64,000 nt of DNA from Sphingobium baderi (lineage in GTDB: Bacteria; Pseudomonadota; Alphaproteobacteria; Sphingomonadales; Sphingomonadaceae), in the NCBI RefSeq assembly GCF_001456115.1, contig NZ_CP013264.1, forward strand, positions 2,374,501-2,438,500. Direction: 5' to 3'. This document shows, in pieces, positions 1-8,700 of this stretch. Numbering within the stretch: the stretch's first letter is position 1; every line of letters begins with the position of its first letter. The translations under genes were made by a program, and so were the position numbers. Under the pieces are notes generated by a model. The model worked only from the letters and a program-made list of their open reading frames with translations. It searched no databases and had not been told where the DNA came from.

Positions 1-429
1 CGAGGCGGTATGTCCATCCTCTCCCATGCCCAGCAGCACGATGTCCAGCGGCCAGGGCAGTGCCTCAAACGCCACCTCGCAAGCCGCCGCGCCGGCATAG
101 GCATCCGCCGCGTCATTCTTCATCGGCACGAACCGCGCCTTGGTCGCCGCTCCGGTCAACAGCGTCTCGCGGATCAGCTTTTCATTGGAATCGGCATGGT
201 CCGGCGCGACCCAGCGTTCGTCCACCAGCGTCACGACCACCTCGCCCCAGTCGAGCGGCAGTCCCGACAGCGCCTTCAGCACCGGCCGGGGGGATCGCCC
301 GCCCGACAGCGCGATGCCCGCCACGCCCCGCGCCGCGATCGCTTCGCCCAGCACCGCGCCGATCCGCCGCGCCAGATTCTGCGCCGCCGCCGCGCCATCG
401 GCAAAGACATGCTCCACCGGTCTGCTCAA
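1..429 (-). CDS. pgl: 6-phosphogluconolactonase, 3'-truncated by window edge
   Basis: Reading leftward from about 429, the minus strand encodes 143 codons and runs off the window. The product would hydrolyse 6-phosphogluconolactone in the oxidative pentose phosphate / Entner-Doudoroff pathway. Visible family motifs are IALSGGRSPRPVLKAL (phosphate-binding loop), VTLVDERWVAPDHADSN and, at the edge, LLGMGEDGHTAS, the conserved GMGxDGHTAS block of PGL/DevB proteins. The start is ambiguous. A TTG at 429 overlaps the stop of the upstream deacylase gene; a GTG at 417 is in frame and gives VEHVFADG. No ATG is available. The overlap implies translational coupling with the two genes upstream. The C-terminal part is outside the window. 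Confidence 0.85.
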   Translation of the reverse strand, partial: MSRPVEHVFADGAAAAQNLARRIGAVLGEAIAARGVAGIALSGGRSPRPVLKALSGLPLDWGEVVVTLVDERWVAPDHADSNEKLIRETLLTGAATKARFVPMKNDAADAYAGAAACEVAFEALPWPLDIVLLGMGEDGHTAS

Positions 430-902
430 GCCACTTCCTCGGGCAGTGTGCAGGCGTCGATCCACCGCGCGTCCGTCAGTTCCGCCAGCCGCGTCGGCGT
501 CAGTTCCACCGAAGCGGTGCGCGATCCTGCCGCCGGAAACACCGTTTCGAACGCCTGCAAGCTCACGTCGCAATAGACGGGCAGGGGGGCGGCCAGCCCA
601 AAGGGGCACACGCCCCCCACCGGATGCCCGGTGATCGCTTCGACCTCTTCCGCGCCCAGCATCCGGGGCTTGCCGCCCAGCGCCGCCTTCGCCTTGCCGT
701 TGCTCAGCCGCGCATCGCCCCGCGCCACCACCAGCGCGACCTGGTCGCCCACCCGCAGCGACAGCGTCTTGGCGATCCGCGCCGGTTCCACGCCCAGCGC
801 GGCGGCGGCTTCCACCACCGTCGCCGTGCTCATGCCTTGGTCGATGATCGGCACATCGGGCGCATGGGTCGCGAAAAAGGCCCGGACGCTCGCTTCGCTC
901 AT
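426..902 (-). CDS. YbaK/EbsC-family aminoacyl-tRNA deacylase
   Basis: 158 residues, the usual size for the single-domain YbaK/ProX editing family, which removes mischarged amino acids (typically Cys, Ala or Pro) from tRNA. The family core is visible: a central KTL-type segment (ARIAKTLSLRVGDQ), VVARGDARLSNGKAKAALGG with the conserved lysine region, and GHPVGGVCPFGL, the glycine-rich substrate loop typical of these proteins. It starts inside the end of galE (4-base ATGA overlap at 899-902), and its stop overlaps the candidate start of pgl, so the three genes are one tightly packed unit. The exact tRNA substrate cannot be told from sequence; family assignment is secure. Confidence 0.85.
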   Translation of the reverse strand: MSEASVRAFFATHAPDVPIIDQGMSTATVVEAAAALGVEPARIAKTLSLRVGDQVALVVARGDARLSNGKAKAALGGKPRMLGAEEVEAITGHPVGGVCPFGLAAPLPVYCDVSLQAFETVFPAAGSRTASVELTPTRLAELTDARWIDACTLPEEVA

Positions 903-1903
903 GCCCCGCGAATCTCACTGAGCTTGCGTTCCCACGCCAGAGCGTGCGTCACGATCTGCTCCAGATCGGCATGACGCGGCTCCCACGGAAATTCATTCAT
1001 AATCGCCCGGTTATCGGAAATCAGCGAGTCCGGATCGCCCGCCCGCCGTCCTTCCATCCGCCGCTCGATCTTGATGTTGGTCACGCGGTCCACGGCGTCC
1101 AGCACCTCCAGCACGGAAAAGCCCCGGCCATAGCCGCAGTTGAGGAGATAATTCTGCTCCGGCTTCGCCATCAGCGCCTCCAGCGCCAGCACATGCGCGG
1201 CGGCAAGGTCAGTCACATGGATATAGTCGCGCACACCCGTCCCGTCGGGCGTATCGAAATCCGTCCCGAACACGCTGACGCCGTCGCGCTTGCCCAAAGC
1301 GGCCTCCACCGCCACCTTGATGAGATGCGTCGCGCCAGCCGTGGATTGCCCGCTGCGCCCCTGCGGATCGGCCCCCGCCACATTGAAATAACGCAGCGCG
1401 CAGAAGTTCATGCCATGCGCCGCGCTCACGTCGCGCAGCATATATTCGGTCATCAGCTTCGACATGCCATAAGGGTTGATCGGTCGCTGCGGCGTCGTCT
1501 CCCTGACCGGGCTTTCCTCCGGTATCCCATAGGTCGCCGCCGTCGAGGAGAAGATGAAATGCGGCACGCCAACCCGCACCGCGCTTTCGATCAGGTCGCG
1601 AGTCTTGGCGCTGTTATTATGATAATATTTCAACGGGTTTTCGACCGACTCTGGCACCACGACTGAACCGGCGAAATGCATGATCGCCTTGACGCCATGG
1701 TCCCGCAAAGCCGCCTTCACCAGCGGCTGGTCGGCGATGTCGCCCCGCACCAGCGGCACGCCATCGGGCACCGCCCAATCGAAGCCGGTGACGAGGTTGT
1801 CGATCACCACCACGCCATAGCCCGCGTCTTTCAGCGCCAGCACCGCATGGCTGCCGATATAACCGGCCCCGCCCGTCACCAATATCGTCGGCTTTTCGCT
1901 CAT
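899..1903 (-). CDS. galE: UDP-glucose 4-epimerase
   Basis: 334 residues, typical GalE length. It interconverts UDP-glucose and UDP-galactose for exopolysaccharide and lipid-linked glycan synthesis. The Rossmann NAD-binding motif GGAGYIGSH is at residues 11-19, the SSTAATYG serine region follows, then the SDR-type catalytic YGMSK (Tyr-x-x-x-Lys), then RYFNVAGADP, characteristic of GalE. It overlaps the downstream deacylase gene by four bases. Its start is unusual: the ATG abuts the U-tract of an intrinsic terminator belonging to the upstream gene, and the only Shine-Dalgarno-like sequence (GGGGAG) sits in the 3' arm of that hairpin. Confidence 0.95.
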   Translation of the reverse strand: MSEKPTILVTGGAGYIGSHAVLALKDAGYGVVVIDNLVTGFDWAVPDGVPLVRGDIADQPLVKAALRDHGVKAIMHFAGSVVVPESVENPLKYYHNNSAKTRDLIESAVRVGVPHFIFSSTAATYGIPEESPVRETTPQRPINPYGMSKLMTEYMLRDVSAAHGMNFCALRYFNVAGADPQGRSGQSTAGATHLIKVAVEAALGKRDGVSVFGTDFDTPDGTGVRDYIHVTDLAAAHVLALEALMAKPEQNYLLNCGYGRGFSVLEVLDAVDRVTNIKIERRMEGRRAGDPDSLISDNRAIMNEFPWEPRHADLEQIVTHALAWERKLSEIRGA

Positions 1904-1939
1904 AAAAAGAAGGTCTCCCCGGATGTTCCGGGAAGACCT
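1904..1939 (-). terminator. Intrinsic terminator abutting the galE start codon
   Basis: Read on the minus strand, aggtcttcccgg / ccggggagacct forms a 12-bp stem with one G-U pair and a 5-nt loop (stem-loop 1911-1939). It is followed by tcttttt and then directly by the ATG of galE. It would end transcription of the hydratase/dehydrogenase gene that stops at 1970. The 3' arm also contains the galE Shine-Dalgarno candidate. Confidence 0.8.
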
Positions 1940-1969
1940 AGCCGAGGGGGAGGGGGATTGTCAGCCTGT

Positions 1970-4147
1970 TTATGCCGCGGCGCGGGACGGAGCGGGGCGA
2001 TAGAAGGTCGCGCCGCTCGCCGCCATCTCCCGCAATTGCTTCGTCGGCGCGAACCGTTCGCCATGCGCTGCCGCCAGCCGGTCCAGCACCGCCACCACAT
2101 GCGCGATGCCGACCGTATCCATATGGCTGAACGGCCCGCCGGTCCAGGGCGCAAAGCCCCAGCCGAAGATCGCGCCGATATCGCCATCCTCCGGCGTCTC
2201 CAGCACGCCCTCCTCGAAACAGCGGGCACATTCGATCAGTTGCCGATAGAGCAGCCGCTCCTTCACGGCCTCCACATCGGGCTGATCGGCGGCCAGCGGG
2301 AACAGATCGGCCAGACCCGGCCACAGATGCTTCTTCCCGCCTTCGGGATAGTCATACCATCCCTTCGCGCTCTTGCGGCCCAAACGGCCCAATTCCACCA
2401 TCTGCGCCATCAATTCGTCGGACCGCTGCGGGACATAGGCATCGCCCAGTTCCTTCTTCGCCGCGAGCACGATCTTGTTGCCCAGCTCGATGGACACCTC
2501 ATCGCCCACGGCCAGCGGCCCCACGGGCATCCCCAATTGCCGCCCGCCATTTTCGATCAGCGCCGGATTGACCCCTTCGGCCACCATCTCCACACCCTCC
2601 TGCACATAGGTGCCGAAGCAGCGCGAGGTATAGAAGCCGCGCGAGTCATTGACGACGATGGGCGTTTTCTTGATCTGCGCCACGAAATCCAGCGCTTTGG
2701 CGATGGCGGCGGGGCCGGTTTCGCGCCCCAGGATGATTTCTACCAGCGGCATCTTCTCGACCGGCGAGAAAAAGTGGATGCCGATGAAATTCGCCGGCTT
2801 GCTCCACGCCTTCGCCAGCTTGGTGATCGGCAGCGTCGACGTGTTGGACCCGAAGATCGTGTCCGCGCCCAGCACTTCCTCGACCTTTTTCGTGACTTCC
2901 GCCTTGATGGCGACATCCTCGAACACCGCCTCGATCACGAAATCCGCCCCGGCCAGCGCCGCATAGTCGGTCGTCGGCGTCACGCGGGCCAGCGTCTCCG
3001 CCATCTTCTCCGGCGTCATGCCCTTGCCGAGCCGCTTGCTTAACTGCTCCTCGACATGCGCCTTGCCTTTTTCCGCATAGGCCAGATCCCGGTCGAACAG
3101 CACGACCTCCATCCCCGCCTGAGCGGCGACCGTGGCGATGCCTGCGCCCATCATGCCCGCGCCCAGCATGGCGAGCTTCCTCGTCGGCGCCTTGGGCTGG
3201 TCCTTGGGGCGGCGCGCGCCGCGTTCGGCGGCCTGCTTGTTAACGAACAGGCTGCGGATCATGTTGCTCGCCTGCGGGTCGGCGGCGACCTTGGCGAAAT
3301 ATTTGCTCTCGATCCGGATCGCCTGATCAATGGGCAGTATCGCGCCTTCATAGACTGCTGACAGCAAAGCGATGGGCGCGTTCATGTTGCGCTGCGTCTG
3401 CTTGAGGGTCATCGGCACGGCGCCCGCCATGGTCTGCACGAAAGCGGGGTTGAACCCACCCGCGCCGCCCGGAATTTTGAAGCCCTTCACATCCCATGGC
3501 TGCACCGATGCGGTCGGATTCGCCTTCACCCACGCCTTTGCCGTGTCCAGCGCCGTGCCCTGCGGCACCACTTCATCGACAACTTTCAGCATCGCCGCTT
3601 CGGCGGGCCGGAACAGCTTGCCTTGCAACATATACATCAGCGCCGCCTGCACCCCCATCAGGCGCGTCATGCGCTGCGACCCGCCACCGCCGGGAAACAG
3701 GCCGATCAGTATTTCGGGCAATCCCAACTGCGTCTTGGGGCTATCCCCCACCACGCGCCGATGACAGGCCATCGCCAGTTCCAGCCCGCCGCCGACGCAG
3801 GTGCCCTCAATGGCGCAGGCGACCGGCTTGCCGCAGGTTTCCAGACGGCGGAAAAGCTGGTTCAGCACGAACACCTTGTCGAATATATCGGCGGGGGCGG
3901 GGCGTTCGCCTTCCGCGCTTGCCAGCATCGCGCCCAGAAATTTCAGGTCCATGCCGGCCATGAAGCCGCTGTCCTTGCCCGACGCGATGACGGCGCCCTT
4001 GATGGCTTCTTCCGACGCGATGCGCGTGATCGCCGCGTCCAGATCGGTGATGAAATCCGGGCCGATGACGTTCATCGACTGACCGGGCACGTCGATGGTC
4101 AGCGTGGCGATGCCGTCGCCGTCAATGTCGAATGCGATTGTGCTCAT
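1970..4147 (-). CDS. Bifunctional enoyl-CoA hydratase / 3-hydroxyacyl-CoA dehydrogenase (FadB/FadJ type)
   Basis: 725 residues from the ATG at 4147, chosen because GGAGACA lies just upstream; the open frame extends further 5' but that part is not protein-like. It catalyses two beta-oxidation steps on acyl-CoAs. The N-terminal third is a crotonase domain, with FMAGMDLKF and the oxyanion-hole segment GTCVGGGLELAM. The middle carries the NAD-binding fold (MLGAGMMGAGIATVAAQAG, about residues 320-345) and HFFSPVEKMPLVEI of 3-hydroxyacyl-CoA dehydrogenases; the rest is the C-terminal 3HCDH region. The thiolase gene lies 95 bp upstream on the same strand, so the two form a beta-oxidation pair. An intrinsic terminator follows. 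Confidence 0.93.
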   Translation of the reverse strand: MSTIAFDIDGDGIATLTIDVPGQSMNVIGPDFITDLDAAITRIASEEAIKGAVIASGKDSGFMAGMDLKFLGAMLASAEGERPAPADIFDKVFVLNQLFRRLETCGKPVACAIEGTCVGGGLELAMACHRRVVGDSPKTQLGLPEILIGLFPGGGGSQRMTRLMGVQAALMYMLQGKLFRPAEAAMLKVVDEVVPQGTALDTAKAWVKANPTASVQPWDVKGFKIPGGAGGFNPAFVQTMAGAVPMTLKQTQRNMNAPIALLSAVYEGAILPIDQAIRIESKYFAKVAADPQASNMIRSLFVNKQAAERGARRPKDQPKAPTRKLAMLGAGMMGAGIATVAAQAGMEVVLFDRDLAYAEKGKAHVEEQLSKRLGKGMTPEKMAETLARVTPTTDYAALAGADFVIEAVFEDVAIKAEVTKKVEEVLGADTIFGSNTSTLPITKLAKAWSKPANFIGIHFFSPVEKMPLVEIILGRETGPAAIAKALDFVAQIKKTPIVVNDSRGFYTSRCFGTYVQEGVEMVAEGVNPALIENGGRQLGMPVGPLAVGDEVSIELGNKIVLAAKKELGDAYVPQRSDELMAQMVELGRLGRKSAKGWYDYPEGGKKHLWPGLADLFPLAADQPDVEAVKERLLYRQLIECARCFEEGVLETPEDGDIGAIFGWGFAPWTGGPFSHMDTVGIAHVVAVLDRLAAAHGERFAPTKQLREMAASGATFYRPAPSRAAA

Positions 4148-4168
4148 ATCCTGTCTCCTTCCCATTCT

Positions 4169-4196
4169 CCGTTCGCCCTGATCCTGTCGAAGGGCG
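4169..4196. repeat. Sphingomonad-type dispersed intergenic element (single copy)
   Basis: The gap between the two beta-oxidation genes contains ccgttcgccctgatcctgtc followed by gaagggcg. It closely resembles the short CCTTCGACAGG..CGAACGG element I know to be scattered through sphingomonad intergenic regions. Only this copy was noticed in the window, so the repeat status rests on general knowledge, not on repetition seen here. Confidence 0.45.
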
Positions 4197-4242
4197 CTCG
4201 CAAACCGGGCTTCAACAGCCCGAACGGGGTGTTTTGAATGCC

Positions 4243-5451
4243 TCAAATACGCTCGATGATCGTGCCGGTGCCCATGCCCGCGCCCACGCACAGGTTGACG
4301 AGCGCGGTGCCCTTGCCCGTCCGCTCCAGTTCATCCAGCGCGGTGCCCAGCACCATCGCGCCGGTCGCGCCCAGCGGATGCCCCATGGCGATCGCGCCGC
4401 CATTGACGTTGATCAGGCCATGGTCGAGGTCCATCGCCTGCATGTAGCGCAGCACCACGGCGGCAAAGGCTTCGTTCAGTTCCCACAGGTCGATGTCGGC
4501 CTTGCTCATTCCCGCGCGCTTCAGCAGCTTGCCCGCGACGAACTCCGGCCCGGTCAGCATGATGAGCGGTTCGGACCCGATGGAGGCCGCCGCGCGGATG
4601 CGCGCGCGCGGTTTCAGCCCATATTTCTCGCCGATCGCCTTGCTGCCGACCAGTACGCCCGCGGCGCCGTCGACGATGCCGGAACTGTTGCCTGCATGGT
4701 GGACATGATCGACCTTCTCCAGTTCCGGGTAGCGCAGCAGCGCCACCGTATCGAAGCCCGGCATGTCCTCGCCCAGCGCGGCGAAGCTGGGTTTCAGGGC
4801 GGCGAGCGACTGCATCGTGGCGTCGGGCCGCATATGTTCGTCATGGTCCAGCGCGATGCGGCCGATAATGTCTTTCACCGGCAGGATGGATCTGGCGAAG
4901 CGCCCTTCGTCCCATGCCATCTTCGCGCGCCGCTGGCTCTCCACCGCATAGGCGTCGACATCATCCCGCGAAAAGCCGAATTTGGTCGCGATCACGTCCG
5001 CGCCGATGCCCTGCGGCGCGAAATAGGTTTTGTAGGCGACGGCCGGGTCCATGGCCCATGCGCCGCCATCCGACGCCATCGGCACCCGGCTCATGGATTC
5101 GACGCCGCCCGCGACGACGAAATCCGCTTCGCCCGATACGACCTTGCCCGCGGCCATGTTCACCGCTTCGAGTCCCGAAGCGCAAAAGCGGCTGATCTGT
5201 ACGCCCGGCGTGGTCTGCGCGTAACCCGCGTTCAGCACCGCGACGCGCGCGATGTCCGCGCCCTGCTCGCCCACCGGCGTGACGCAGCCCAGTATGACGT
5301 CGTCCACATCTGCGGTGTCGATGCCGTTGCGATCACGTATGCCTTCCAACACCTGCGTCGCAAGCTGGATGGGGGTGATCTCATGCAGCGACCCGTCGGT
5401 CTTGCCCCGGCCCCGGGGCGTCCTGACGGTGTCGTAGATATAGGCTTCCAT
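4243..5451 (-). CDS. Acetyl-CoA C-acyltransferase (thiolase)
   Basis: 402 residues, full thiolase length. It performs the final thiolytic cleavage of beta-oxidation (or the reverse condensation). The nucleophilic Cys90 is in the motif [13 protein letters not shown]; the catalytic His lies in [15 protein letters not shown]; the second Cys is in [12 protein letters not shown] near the C-terminus. A strong Shine-Dalgarno (ggagagga) precedes the ATG. The downstream gene on the same strand supplies the hydratase and dehydrogenase activities. The promoter region upstream carries a palindrome in its spacer, so the pair is probably repressed by a TetR-type acyl-CoA sensor. Whether it is FadA-like or PcaF/PhaA-like in chain-length preference cannot be decided here. 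Confidence 0.93.
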   Translation of the reverse strand: MEAYIYDTVRTPRGRGKTDGSLHEITPIQLATQVLEGIRDRNGIDTADVDDVILGCVTPVGEQGADIARVAVLNAGYAQTTPGVQISRFCASGLEAVNMAAGKVVSGEADFVVAGGVESMSRVPMASDGGAWAMDPAVAYKTYFAPQGIGADVIATKFGFSRDDVDAYAVESQRRAKMAWDEGRFARSILPVKDIIGRIALDHDEHMRPDATMQSLAALKPSFAALGEDMPGFDTVALLRYPELEKVDHVHHAGNSSGIVDGAAGVLVGSKAIGEKYGLKPRARIRAAASIGSEPLIMLTGPEFVAGKLLKRAGMSKADIDLWELNEAFAAVVLRYMQAMDLDHGLINVNGGAIAMGHPLGATGAMVLGTALDELERTGKGTALVNLCVGAGMGTGTIIERI

Positions 5452-5501
5452 GGATTAAGTCCTCTCCGATGACCGGGACGCGATGCGATTTATACCCGCA
5501 A

Positions 5502-5529
5502 AATGTATTTACGTTTACGTAAAGTGCAA
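5502..5529 (-). promoter_or_regulatory. Candidate sigma-70-type promoter of the thiolase operon
   Basis: On the minus strand, TTGCAC (5524-5529) and TACATT (5502-5507) are separated by 16 nt and lie about 50 bp before the thiolase start. The spacer is occupied by a palindrome. Confidence 0.5.
5508..5523. promoter_or_regulatory. Palindromic operator TTTACG-N4-CGTAAA
   Basis: A perfect inverted repeat with 6-bp arms and a 4-bp centre fills exactly the spacer between the -35 and -10 candidates. It lies between the divergent thiolase and MFS genes. Size and placement fit a TetR/FadR-type repressor such as those responding to acyl-CoA. No regulator gene is adjacent, so its identity is inference. 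Confidence 0.55.
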
Positions 5530-5673
5530 GGGGAAGATGCCCGAACGTCCCGCTTCCCAACCTGCCGTAGGGTCAGCAGACTAACAGGAACCCCGTTCCC
5601 TTCTTCATCTCCCTCTTGGTCTCCCGTGATTCGCCGGTTTGACGCCTCCGCCATTTTCGGCTTCACCGTTGAT

Positions 5674-7335
5674 GTGTCCGAGGCTGATTCCCCCACCGCG
5701 CCGTCGCCCCTTTCCATTCCCATCTTCCGCGCCATCTGGCTGGCCAGCCTTTCCTCGAACTTCGGCGGTCTCATCCAGTCGGTCGGCGCGGCGTGGATGA
5801 TGACCTCGCTTTCCGGCTCTTCGATGATGGTGGCGCTGGTTCCCGCCGCAACGACGCTGCCGATCATGCTGCTATCGCTTTGGGCCGGGGCGGTTGCGGA
5901 CAATCTGGAACGGCGCAAGGTGATGCTGGCCTGCCAGTGCTTCATGCTGGTCGTCTCGGCCGTTCTCGCCATTGCCGCGTGGCAAGCCATGCTGACTCCG
6001 TGGATATTGCTGGGCCTGACCTTTTTGATCGGTTGCGCCACGGCGGTGAACGGCCCGGCATGGCAGGCGTCGGTGGGCGACATGGTGCCGCGTTCGGTCC
6101 TGCCTAGCGCGGTGAGCCTCAACAGCATGGGGTTCAACCTGGCACGCAGTATGGGTCCAGCCTTGGGCGGCGTCATCGTCGCCGCGGCTGGCGCGGCCGC
6201 CGCCTTTCTGACTAACGCTATCAGCTATATCCCGTTGATCTTGGTTCTGGCCCGCTGGAAACCGGAAAGAGCGCCGCAACTACTCCCGCGTGAGCGTCTG
6301 GGCGTGGCGATGCGGGCCGGCGTGCGTTATGTGGCGATGTCGCCCAATATAAAGCTTGTGCTCGTGCGCGCGCTGGCTTTCGGATTTGGCGCTAGCGCCG
6401 TATCGGCCCTCATGCCGCTTGTCGCTCGCGATGTGTTGGGCGGCGGCGCGCTTACCTTCGGTTTGCTCAGCGGCGGCTTCGGTATTGGCGCGGTAGGCGG
6501 CGCGTTGAGCACTAGCCGCCTGCGCGTGCGTTATTCCATAGAGCGGATCGTGCAGATCGGGACATTCTCCCTCGCTGTCGGTACAGCCATCATGGGGTTG
6601 AGCGCCTGGTTGCCGCTTGCCATCCTGGGTTATCTGGTGGCCGGTGCGGGCTGGGTGGTGGTGCTCGCCACTTTCAACGTGTCGGTGCAGATGTCCGCAC
6701 CACGCTGGGTGGTGGCGCGCGCCGTTGCCTTTTACCAGATGGTGGCTTTCGGCGGCATGGCGGTTGGCGCATGGATATTCGGAACCGTCGCCGAAGGGCA
6801 CGGCGTTGTCCTCGCGCTCCATGCCGCCGCGGCCGCGCAATTCGCCGTCATGCTGATTGGGTTGGTCCGCCCGTTGCCGCAAACCAGCGAGGACAATCTC
6901 AACCCTCAGAATCTCTGGCGCGAACCTGAAACGGCGGTGCCGGTGGAAGCGCGGAGCGGGCCTGTGGTGGTGACGATCGAATATCGCATTCCGCCCGGTT
7001 CGATCGTGCCGTTTCTTACAGCGATGAGCGAACGCCGCCGGATCAGGCGGCGGGACGGCGCGCATGGATGGTCGTTGATGCGCGATCTGGGCGACCCGGA
7101 ATTGTGGATCGAACGCTATCATGTGCCCACCTGGCTCGATTATGTTCGGCACAACCAACGCCGCACCTTCGCCGATCAGGCGAATAGCGAGGCGATACAT
7201 GCGCTGCATAGCGGACCCAACCCGCCCACCGTTCATCGCATGCTGGAGCGGCAGACGGGTTCGCTACCGCTCAGCCGCGCGCCCGATCCGCGTGAAATGG
7301 GCGATCCGATGACCGACCCCACCCGGTCGAGTTAA
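5674..7335 (+). CDS. MFS exporter of the MFS_3/EntS type with a C-terminal soluble domain
   Basis: About 553 residues from a GTG at 5674. The frame is open further upstream, but that part is not protein-like and would run through the operator. The body is a 12-helix MFS transporter. It opens with IPIFRAIWLASLSSNFGGLIQSVGAAWMM, as in MFS_3/EntS exporters, followed by LSLWAGAVADNLERRKVM, the motif-A loop. After the last helix, roughly 120 residues starting near VVVTIEYRIPPGS form a soluble alpha/beta domain resembling the ABM-like tail known from MFS_3 proteins. The substrate is unknown. It is divergent from the thiolase operon and convergent with the next gene (4-bp tail overlap). No clear Shine-Dalgarno supports the start. 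Confidence 0.8.
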   Translation: MSEADSPTAPSPLSIPIFRAIWLASLSSNFGGLIQSVGAAWMMTSLSGSSMMVALVPAATTLPIMLLSLWAGAVADNLERRKVMLACQCFMLVVSAVLAIAAWQAMLTPWILLGLTFLIGCATAVNGPAWQASVGDMVPRSVLPSAVSLNSMGFNLARSMGPALGGVIVAAAGAAAAFLTNAISYIPLILVLARWKPERAPQLLPRERLGVAMRAGVRYVAMSPNIKLVLVRALAFGFGASAVSALMPLVARDVLGGGALTFGLLSGGFGIGAVGGALSTSRLRVRYSIERIVQIGTFSLAVGTAIMGLSAWLPLAILGYLVAGAGWVVVLATFNVSVQMSAPRWVVARAVAFYQMVAFGGMAVGAWIFGTVAEGHGVVLALHAAAAAQFAVMLIGLVRPLPQTSEDNLNPQNLWREPETAVPVEARSGPVVVTIEYRIPPGSIVPFLTAMSERRRIRRRDGAHGWSLMRDLGDPELWIERYHVPTWLDYVRHNQRRTFADQANSEAIHALHSGPNPPTVHRMLERQTGSLPLSRAPDPREMGDPMTDPTRSS

Positions 7336-7937
7336 TCAGGCCCGTCCGTCGCGGGTTGCCAAGCCATCAGATCCTCTGGCGTATCGATGTCGCGCAACAG
7401 ATTGCCGTGGGTTTCAATCTGCACCCCGTGGCTCAGCAGCGCGCGTGCCCCCTGATCGCCGCGCAACGTCAGCAATTCCCCAAAATGTTTCCGGCCGATG
7501 AAGGCAGGCGGGGAGGAGGAAAAGCCATCGGTGCTGGCGACGACGGACCGGATGTCGATCGCGGCCATGCATAGGCGGTTATAATGGGTCTGCGGCACTT
7601 CCGGCATGTCGGCCAGGCATATGAGTATGCCGCGGATGCGCCGGATCGGCATGACATGTTCGACCGCGCGCACGATGCTGCTGGAAATGCCCTCTTCGGG
7701 CTGTTCATTGACGAGAATGGTGTATCCGCGTCTCTCAAGCTTGCGATGGATGACCGGCGCTTGCCCGAGGGGGCGAGTCACCGCGATCAATTCGCCAAAG
7801 GCCATGGAGGCGACTGTTTCCAGCACATGCTGGACGACTGGTTTGCCGCGCAGGTCGGCCATCAACTTGTCTTCCTTGCCAAAGCGGGAGGAAGTGCCCG
7901 CCGCCAACAGCACGGCCGCGATGCGTTCAGTTCGCAT
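7332..7937 (-). CDS. MobA/MocA-like nucleotidyltransferase
   Basis: 201 residues from the ATG at 7937; a TTG four codons upstream is also in frame. The N-terminal AAVLLAAGTSSRFGKEDKLM is the nucleotide-binding signature of GT-A-fold NTP transferases. ICLADMPEVP is the metal/NTP-binding LxDMP motif typical of molybdenum-cofactor cytidylyl/guanylyltransferases (MocA/MobA). ARALLSH and RDIDTPEDL near the end also match the MocA pattern. It probably attaches CMP or GMP to molybdopterin, but no molybdoenzyme gene is nearby in the window to show its client. Confidence 0.8.
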   Translation of the reverse strand: MRTERIAAVLLAAGTSSRFGKEDKLMADLRGKPVVQHVLETVASMAFGELIAVTRPLGQAPVIHRKLERRGYTILVNEQPEEGISSSIVRAVEHVMPIRRIRGILICLADMPEVPQTHYNRLCMAAIDIRSVVASTDGFSSSPPAFIGRKHFGELLTLRGDQGARALLSHGVQIETHGNLLRDIDTPEDLMAWQPATDGPD

Positions 7938-8091
7938 GGAAGGCCGCAATGGATGGCATATGCTCGATCAAGCTCCTTGAACTCCCGGATTTGCCACTGA
8001 AGCGATCCGGTGTCCAGCATGCCCGAAAGGGCTGGCCTTCGCGAGTACGAGACGCCATATGCAGGGCCGAAACCAAGGAGCGGTCTTTATC

Positions 8092-8700
8092 ATGATATAT
8101 GATCCCGATGCGGAATCCGTTGGGGAATCCTCGAAAGAGCCCGTGCCGACCGAGGTGTCCGATGCGATCCGCACTCTGATCAGATGGTCTGGTGACAATC
8201 CGGAGCGGGAAGGGCTGATCGAAACGCCCGAGCGGGTGGCCCGTGCCTGGCGGGAATATTGCCGCGGCTATGGAGACGATCCGGCCTATCATCTATCCCG
8301 CATTTTTCATGAAGTCGGCGGTTATGACGATGTCGTGCTGCTCAAGGACATTCCCTTCCAGTCGCATTGCGAACATCATATGGCGCCGATCATCGGAAGG
8401 GCGCATATCGCCTATCTGCCCGGCGATTATGTCGTGGGCATATCGAAGCTTGCACGCGTCCTGCACGCCTTTGCCCATCGCTTGCAGGTGCAGGAACGGC
8501 TGACGTCCGAAGTCGCCAATTGCATCTGGGAAAATCTGAAGCCTCAGGGCGTAGCCGTGGTGATCGAAGCGACGCACGGATGCATGACGGGCCGTGGCGT
8601 GCGAACGCCCAACGTCATCATGAAAACCAGCCGTATGCTTGGTGTATTCCGCGATGATGAAAAGAGTCGCGAGGAAGTGCTGAAGCTCATCGGCTCGTGA
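8092..8700 (+). CDS. folE: GTP cyclohydrolase I
   Basis: 202 residues from the ATG at 8092, selected because AAGGAG lies 11 nt upstream; an ATG at 8059 is also in frame. It converts GTP to dihydroneopterin triphosphate, the first step of folate and pterin synthesis. Family motifs are IETPERVARAW at the N-terminus, PFQSHCEHHMAPIIGRAHIA with the zinc-binding Cys and His, ERLTSEVANCIW, and THGCMTGRGV with the second zinc Cys. The next gene begins within its stop codon (GTGA) and encodes a FolM-like pteridine reductase, a sensible functional pairing. Confidence 0.95.
   Translation: MIYDPDAESVGESSKEPVPTEVSDAIRTLIRWSGDNPEREGLIETPERVARAWREYCRGYGDDPAYHLSRIFHEVGGYDDVVLLKDIPFQSHCEHHMAPIIGRAHIAYLPGDYVVGISKLARVLHAFAHRLQVQERLTSEVANCIWENLKPQGVAVVIEATHGCMTGRGVRTPNVIMKTSRMLGVFRDDEKSREEVLKLIGS

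Noticed and set aside
5503..5673. Extended N-terminus of the MFS protein
   Set aside because: The extra 57 codons overlap the promoter/operator and are Arg/Ser/Pro-rich without homology-like features; the GTG at 5674 is preferred.
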